DNA of 9,805 nucleotides, taken from assembly GCA_900543445.1 (NCBI GenBank), contig UQRC01000053.1:1-9805 (forward strand), read 5' to 3'. The first letter of the stretch is position 1; each line of letters opens with the position of its first letter. A program made the translations under genes and the position numbers. This stretch comes from an uncultured Lachnobacterium sp. (GTDB lineage: Bacteria > Bacillota > Clostridia > Lachnospirales > Lachnospiraceae). Shown here piece by piece: positions 7,497 through 9,805 of this stretch. Below the pieces are notes generated by a model that saw nothing but the letters and a program-made list of their open reading frames with translations, was not told the origin of the DNA and did no database searches.

Positions 7497-8300
7497 ATGC
7501 TTTACGATACCCACATGCACACACACCACTCCGGTGACAGTGAGGCAGCGGTCCAGGACATGATCGAATCCGCCATCCGCAAGGAATTGGACGGTATCTG
7601 CTTCACCGACCATTTTGACTATGACTATCCGGACGAACCGGACTTGTTCTTATTAGATTTTGATTCTTATTACAAAGAAATAATGTCTCTCCAGGAGAAA
7701 TACAAGGGACGCATCCCGATCCTCTGGGGTGTGGAGATCGGTCTCCAGCCACAGATTGTGGATGTCAACAGATGCACCACTTCCCGCTATCCGTTCGACT
7801 TCGTCATCGGTTCTTCCCACGTGGTACACGGCGTGGATCCCTACTATCCGAAATATTACGAAGGGCGCACCGAGCACGAAGCGTATCTGGAATATTTTGA
7901 ATCAATCCTCGAGAATCTGCACACTGACGCAGACTTTGACGTATATGGGCACATCGATTACGTCGTCCGCTACGGTCCGAACCGAAACGAGGATTATTCT
8001 TATAAGAAGTACGCCAATATCATTGACGAAATTCTTCGCACTTTAATTGATATGGGACGAGGCATCGAGATCAACACCGGCGGCTTCAAATACGGACTCG
8101 GTCATCCAAATCCGACCGAGGATATCATCCACCGCTACCGTGAGCTCGGAGGAGAAATCATCACAATCGGCGCCGACGCACACGCACCGGAGCATGTTGC
8201 CTATGATTTTGCCAGGGTTCCTGCTATCCTGCTCGCCGCAGGTTTTCGGTATTATACGGTATTTAAGCAGCGGGAACCGCAGTTTCTGCCACTAGTCTGA
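7497..8300 (+). CDS. hisK: Histidinol-phosphatase, PHP family (HisJ/HisK type)
   Basis: Predicted to remove phosphate from L-histidinol phosphate, the penultimate stage of histidine synthesis. It has 267 residues, normal for this PHP-domain family. Metal-binding motifs run through the barrel: DTHMHTHHSGD (4-14, His6 and His8), TDH (37-39), GVEIG (78-82, Glu80), GSSHVVHG (105-112, His108), GHIDYVVRYG (151-160, His152), EINTGG (191-196) and GADAH (225-229, Asp227 and His229). The ATG at 7497 has AAGGA 6 bases upstream and places DTHMH at the usual N-terminal spot. A TTG at 7473 would add eight residues but lacks a good ribosome binding site. It stands alone, divergent from gap, with no other his genes in the window. 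Other PHP phosphoesterase substrates are possible, but the motif order and length fit HisJ/HisK well. Confidence 0.9.
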   Translation: MLYDTHMHTHHSGDSEAAVQDMIESAIRKELDGICFTDHFDYDYPDEPDLFLLDFDSYYKEIMSLQEKYKGRIPILWGVEIGLQPQIVDVNRCTTSRYPFDFVIGSSHVVHGVDPYYPKYYEGRTEHEAYLEYFESILENLHTDADFDVYGHIDYVVRYGPNRNEDYSYKKYANIIDEILRTLIDMGRGIEINTGGFKYGLGHPNPTEDIIHRYRELGGEIITIGADAHAPEHVAYDFARVPAILLAAGFRYYTVFKQREPQFLPLV

Positions 8301-8346
8301 ATTTAATGAAATTTTCAAAAAAAGTTAAGAATCTTTCATTTTGGTA

Positions 8347-8374
8347 TTGCAAATTTCATTTTTCACTGTATAAT
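8347..8374 (+). promoter_or_regulatory. Predicted promoter of an orphan transcription unit
   Basis: TTGCAA (8347-8352) and a perfect TATAAT (8369-8374) are separated by 16 bp, pointing right, 46 bp after the hisK stop. No ORF follows on the plus strand before the terminator at 8496-8528. The next gene is on the opposite strand, so the promoter has no protein-coding target in view. Confidence 0.55.
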
Positions 8375-8380
8375 ATAGGT

Positions 8381-8528
8381 ATTGAATAGTGTTATTACTA
8401 TAGCATGTGACGTACGCGAAATGAGTATGTAGTTCAATTTTATTAAACAATTATCTAATTAACTACTCAGTTACTCAATTACTTTCAGTAACTAAGAAGG
8501 AGCAGGTTTCCTCGCCTGCTCCTTTCTT
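8381..8528 (+). ncRNA. Candidate small RNA of about 148 nt
   Basis: The span runs from the expected start of the promoter at 8347-8374 to the T tail of the terminator. The 5' end ATTGAA (8381-8386) can pair with TTCAAT (8433-8438), closing a domain that contains a small ATAGT/ACTAT hairpin (8386-8390 with 8397-8401, sharing base 8386). A further hairpin pairs AGTTACT (8469-8475) with AGTAACT (8487-8493), followed by the terminator stem. No good ribosome binding site with a credible ORF was seen and I recognise no known RNA family. Its stretch between the stems is AT-rich. It could instead be an untranslated remnant or the trailer of hisK. Confidence 0.4.
8496..8528. terminator. Bidirectional terminator between the candidate RNA and the flippase gene
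   Basis: A perfect 10-bp stem, AAGGAGCAGG (8497-8506) with CCTGCTCCTT (8515-8524), plus one G-U pair, closes an 8-nt loop. It is followed by TTTCTT on the plus strand and TTCTTAG on the minus strand. It lies 7 bp beyond the flippase stop codon, so it ends that gene from the right and any rightward transcript from hisK or the orphan promoter from the left. Confidence 0.9.
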
Positions 8529-8534
8529 CATGTA

Positions 8535-9805
8535 TTACTTTCGAATCAATTTCTTTATCTGCGTCAATATTTCTCTAGCAATTGCCTCTCCTTTTACCAA
8601 AAGAACAATATAATATACCGCAAAATACAACAATCCCGAAATCAACAGACTGATAAACGTTCCCAAGTTAAACATTTTCACCCATACCGAAGCTGCAATT
8701 GCCAGCACCAATGCCAGACCGATTGTTCCAAACCGAACGCTTTTGTACAGATTCCGTGTGACGTTTCGCAAGGCACACATCTGAACGATCCATACCACAA
8801 ATTCTGCAATCAGTGTTCCCACTGCTGCACCTGCTGCCGCATATTGCGGAATCAACAGCGCATTCACAATTAGATCCACAAGCGCACCTGCGATCTCCGA
8901 ATACAGCACCTGCTTTTCCAATCCCAGGGGAATCATTATCTGGATGCCCATCACATTCGTCATCCCAATCAGAAGCAATGTTGGCATAATGATCTGCATC
9001 GGCACAATCGCCCCTTCATAAGCAGAACCACTCAGGAAGAAAATGCCCTCTCCTGCAAACAGTATAAAATAGATCATCATTGGGGTTGCCAGAAGGATTA
9101 CAAAATTCATCGCCTTCTTGGTCAACCGCTGAAACTCTTCCATCTCCCCACGCTCCACATAATAAGAAAGCCTAGGCAACATTACCGTTCCGAGCGAAGT
9201 CACGATTCCGACAAGAATCCCCTTGATCTTGACCGCAGCATTATAGTAGCCGACATCCACATTATTTTTCATCAATCCCAGCATGACCGTATCCAGATTC
9301 GTATAGATCACCGTCGCACAGGACATCGCAAAAAAGACGAGAATTGGTTTCATATGTTGCCGATAGTTGTATTTTTCTTCCGGAAACAAATCAATGTACG
9401 TGTGTGCATGTACAAAATTGCACACATTCGAAGCGGATGCTGCCAAAATCGTCAACGCACCATACACAACATAATCCGACTGCTGCCGGATCAACAAAAG
9501 CATCGCCACCACAGCAATTGCCTTAAAAATCACAGAGCGAATCGTTATGTAAGTATACTGCTCCAAAGCCTTATACAACCATTCCATGCCGACTGCATTC
9601 AATAGAATCGTCAGACTGATAATAAAAATCAGAGAACTTTCCGCACGTAACCTTGGAATCGCAAACACAAAAATGCCTAACGCAAGGTACGACAGCAAAC
9701 TCATGACCAGATTGATTGCCATAAGTTCATGCACCACGCGCGACAACTGTCTCCTGTCATCTCTAACTTTTGCACAGGCACGGATTCCGTATGTCGGTAT
9801 TCCAA
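8535..9805 (-). CDS. Oligosaccharide flippase family (Wzx/RfbX-like, MOP superfamily), 5' end outside window
   Basis: A multi-spanning membrane protein predicted to flip lipid-linked glycan units across the cytoplasmic membrane for capsule, teichoic or exopolysaccharide synthesis. The reading frame stays open to the window edge. The codons before the TTG at 9746 encode GIPTYGIRACAKVRDDRRQL, a segment typical of this family near residues 40-65, so that TTG is not the start and the gene continues to the right. Of the visible 422 residues, about 12 hydrophobic helices can be seen, starting with the one after SRVVHELMAIN and ending in YFAVYYIVLLVKG. The central YTNLDTVMLG and VGYYNAAVKI motifs are typical of polysaccharide flippases. 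The C-terminus is short and basic (KKLIRK). Its usual glycosyltransferase neighbours would lie to the right. The exact glycan cannot be told. Confidence 0.88.
   Translation of the reverse strand, partial: GIPTYGIRACAKVRDDRRQLSRVVHELMAINLVMSLLSYLALGIFVFAIPRLRAESSLIFIISLTILLNAVGMEWLYKALEQYTYITIRSVIFKAIAVVAMLLLIRQQSDYVVYGALTILAASASNVCNFVHAHTYIDLFPEEKYNYRQHMKPILVFFAMSCATVIYTNLDTVMLGLMKNNVDVGYYNAAVKIKGILVGIVTSLGTVMLPRLSYYVERGEMEEFQRLTKKAMNFVILLATPMMIYFILFAGEGIFFLSGSAYEGAIVPMQIIMPTLLLIGMTNVMGIQIMIPLGLEKQVLYSEIAGALVDLIVNALLIPQYAAAGAAVGTLIAEFVVWIVQMCALRNVTRNLYKSVRFGTIGLALVLAIAASVWVKMFNLGTFISLLISGLLYFAVYYIVLLVKGEAIAREILTQIKKLIRK

Noticed and set aside
8305..8340. AATGAAA/TTTCATT hairpin directly after hisK as a terminator
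   Set aside because: The stem is short and almost entirely A-T, so it is too weak to call; the strong terminator at 8496-8528 is the more likely end.
9744..9746. TTG as the start of the flippase gene
   Set aside because: The frame stays open to the window edge and encodes conserved flippase residues (GIPTYGIRACAK), so the gene is cut by the window.

Overview
The window looks like a chromosomal segment of a low-to-moderate GC Gram-positive Clostridia, most likely Lachnospiraceae. This rests on the style of the proteins (a cofactor-independent phosphoglycerate mutase, a HisJ/HisK-type PHP histidinol phosphatase), the AGGAGG-type ribosome binding sites and the sigma-A-like promoters. No database search was possible, so genus and species are left open.

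Layout from left to right. Positions 1-662 hold no credible gene. They contain a 52-bp tandem repeat (7-162), a strong GC-rich terminator hairpin (178-236) and a foldback of about 360 bp (301-663) that abuts the stop codon of gpmI. Positions 663-7215 are a glycolytic cluster read entirely on the minus strand, in the order gap, pgk, tpiA, a CapA-like membrane-anchored metallophosphatase, gpmI. Four of the five genes catalyse the steps around glyceraldehyde-3-phosphate to 2-phosphoglycerate; the CapA-like gene is a guest. The cluster is punctuated by a terminator-like hairpin after gap, a terminator after tpiA and a separate promoter before gpmI, so the genes need not be expressed equally. Neither a cggR-like repressor gene nor enolase is in the window.

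Positions 7216-7496 form a divergent control region. The gap promoter points left and has an inverted repeat just downstream of the predicted transcription start. The histidinol phosphatase promoter points right, and another inverted repeat lies between the two. The phosphatase gene (7497-8300, plus) is followed by a promoter-to-terminator unit with no ORF, a candidate small RNA of about 150 nt. The window ends with a flippase-family membrane protein on the minus strand (8535-9805) whose 5' end lies beyond the edge; it shares a bidirectional terminator with the candidate RNA.

The protein-coding content is largely conventional. The less ordinary material is non-coding: the foldback, the 52-bp repeats, the structured pgk leader with two possible in-frame starts, the gap operator-like repeat and the orphan transcription unit. 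I see no evidence for a new defence, mobile or biosynthetic protein system.
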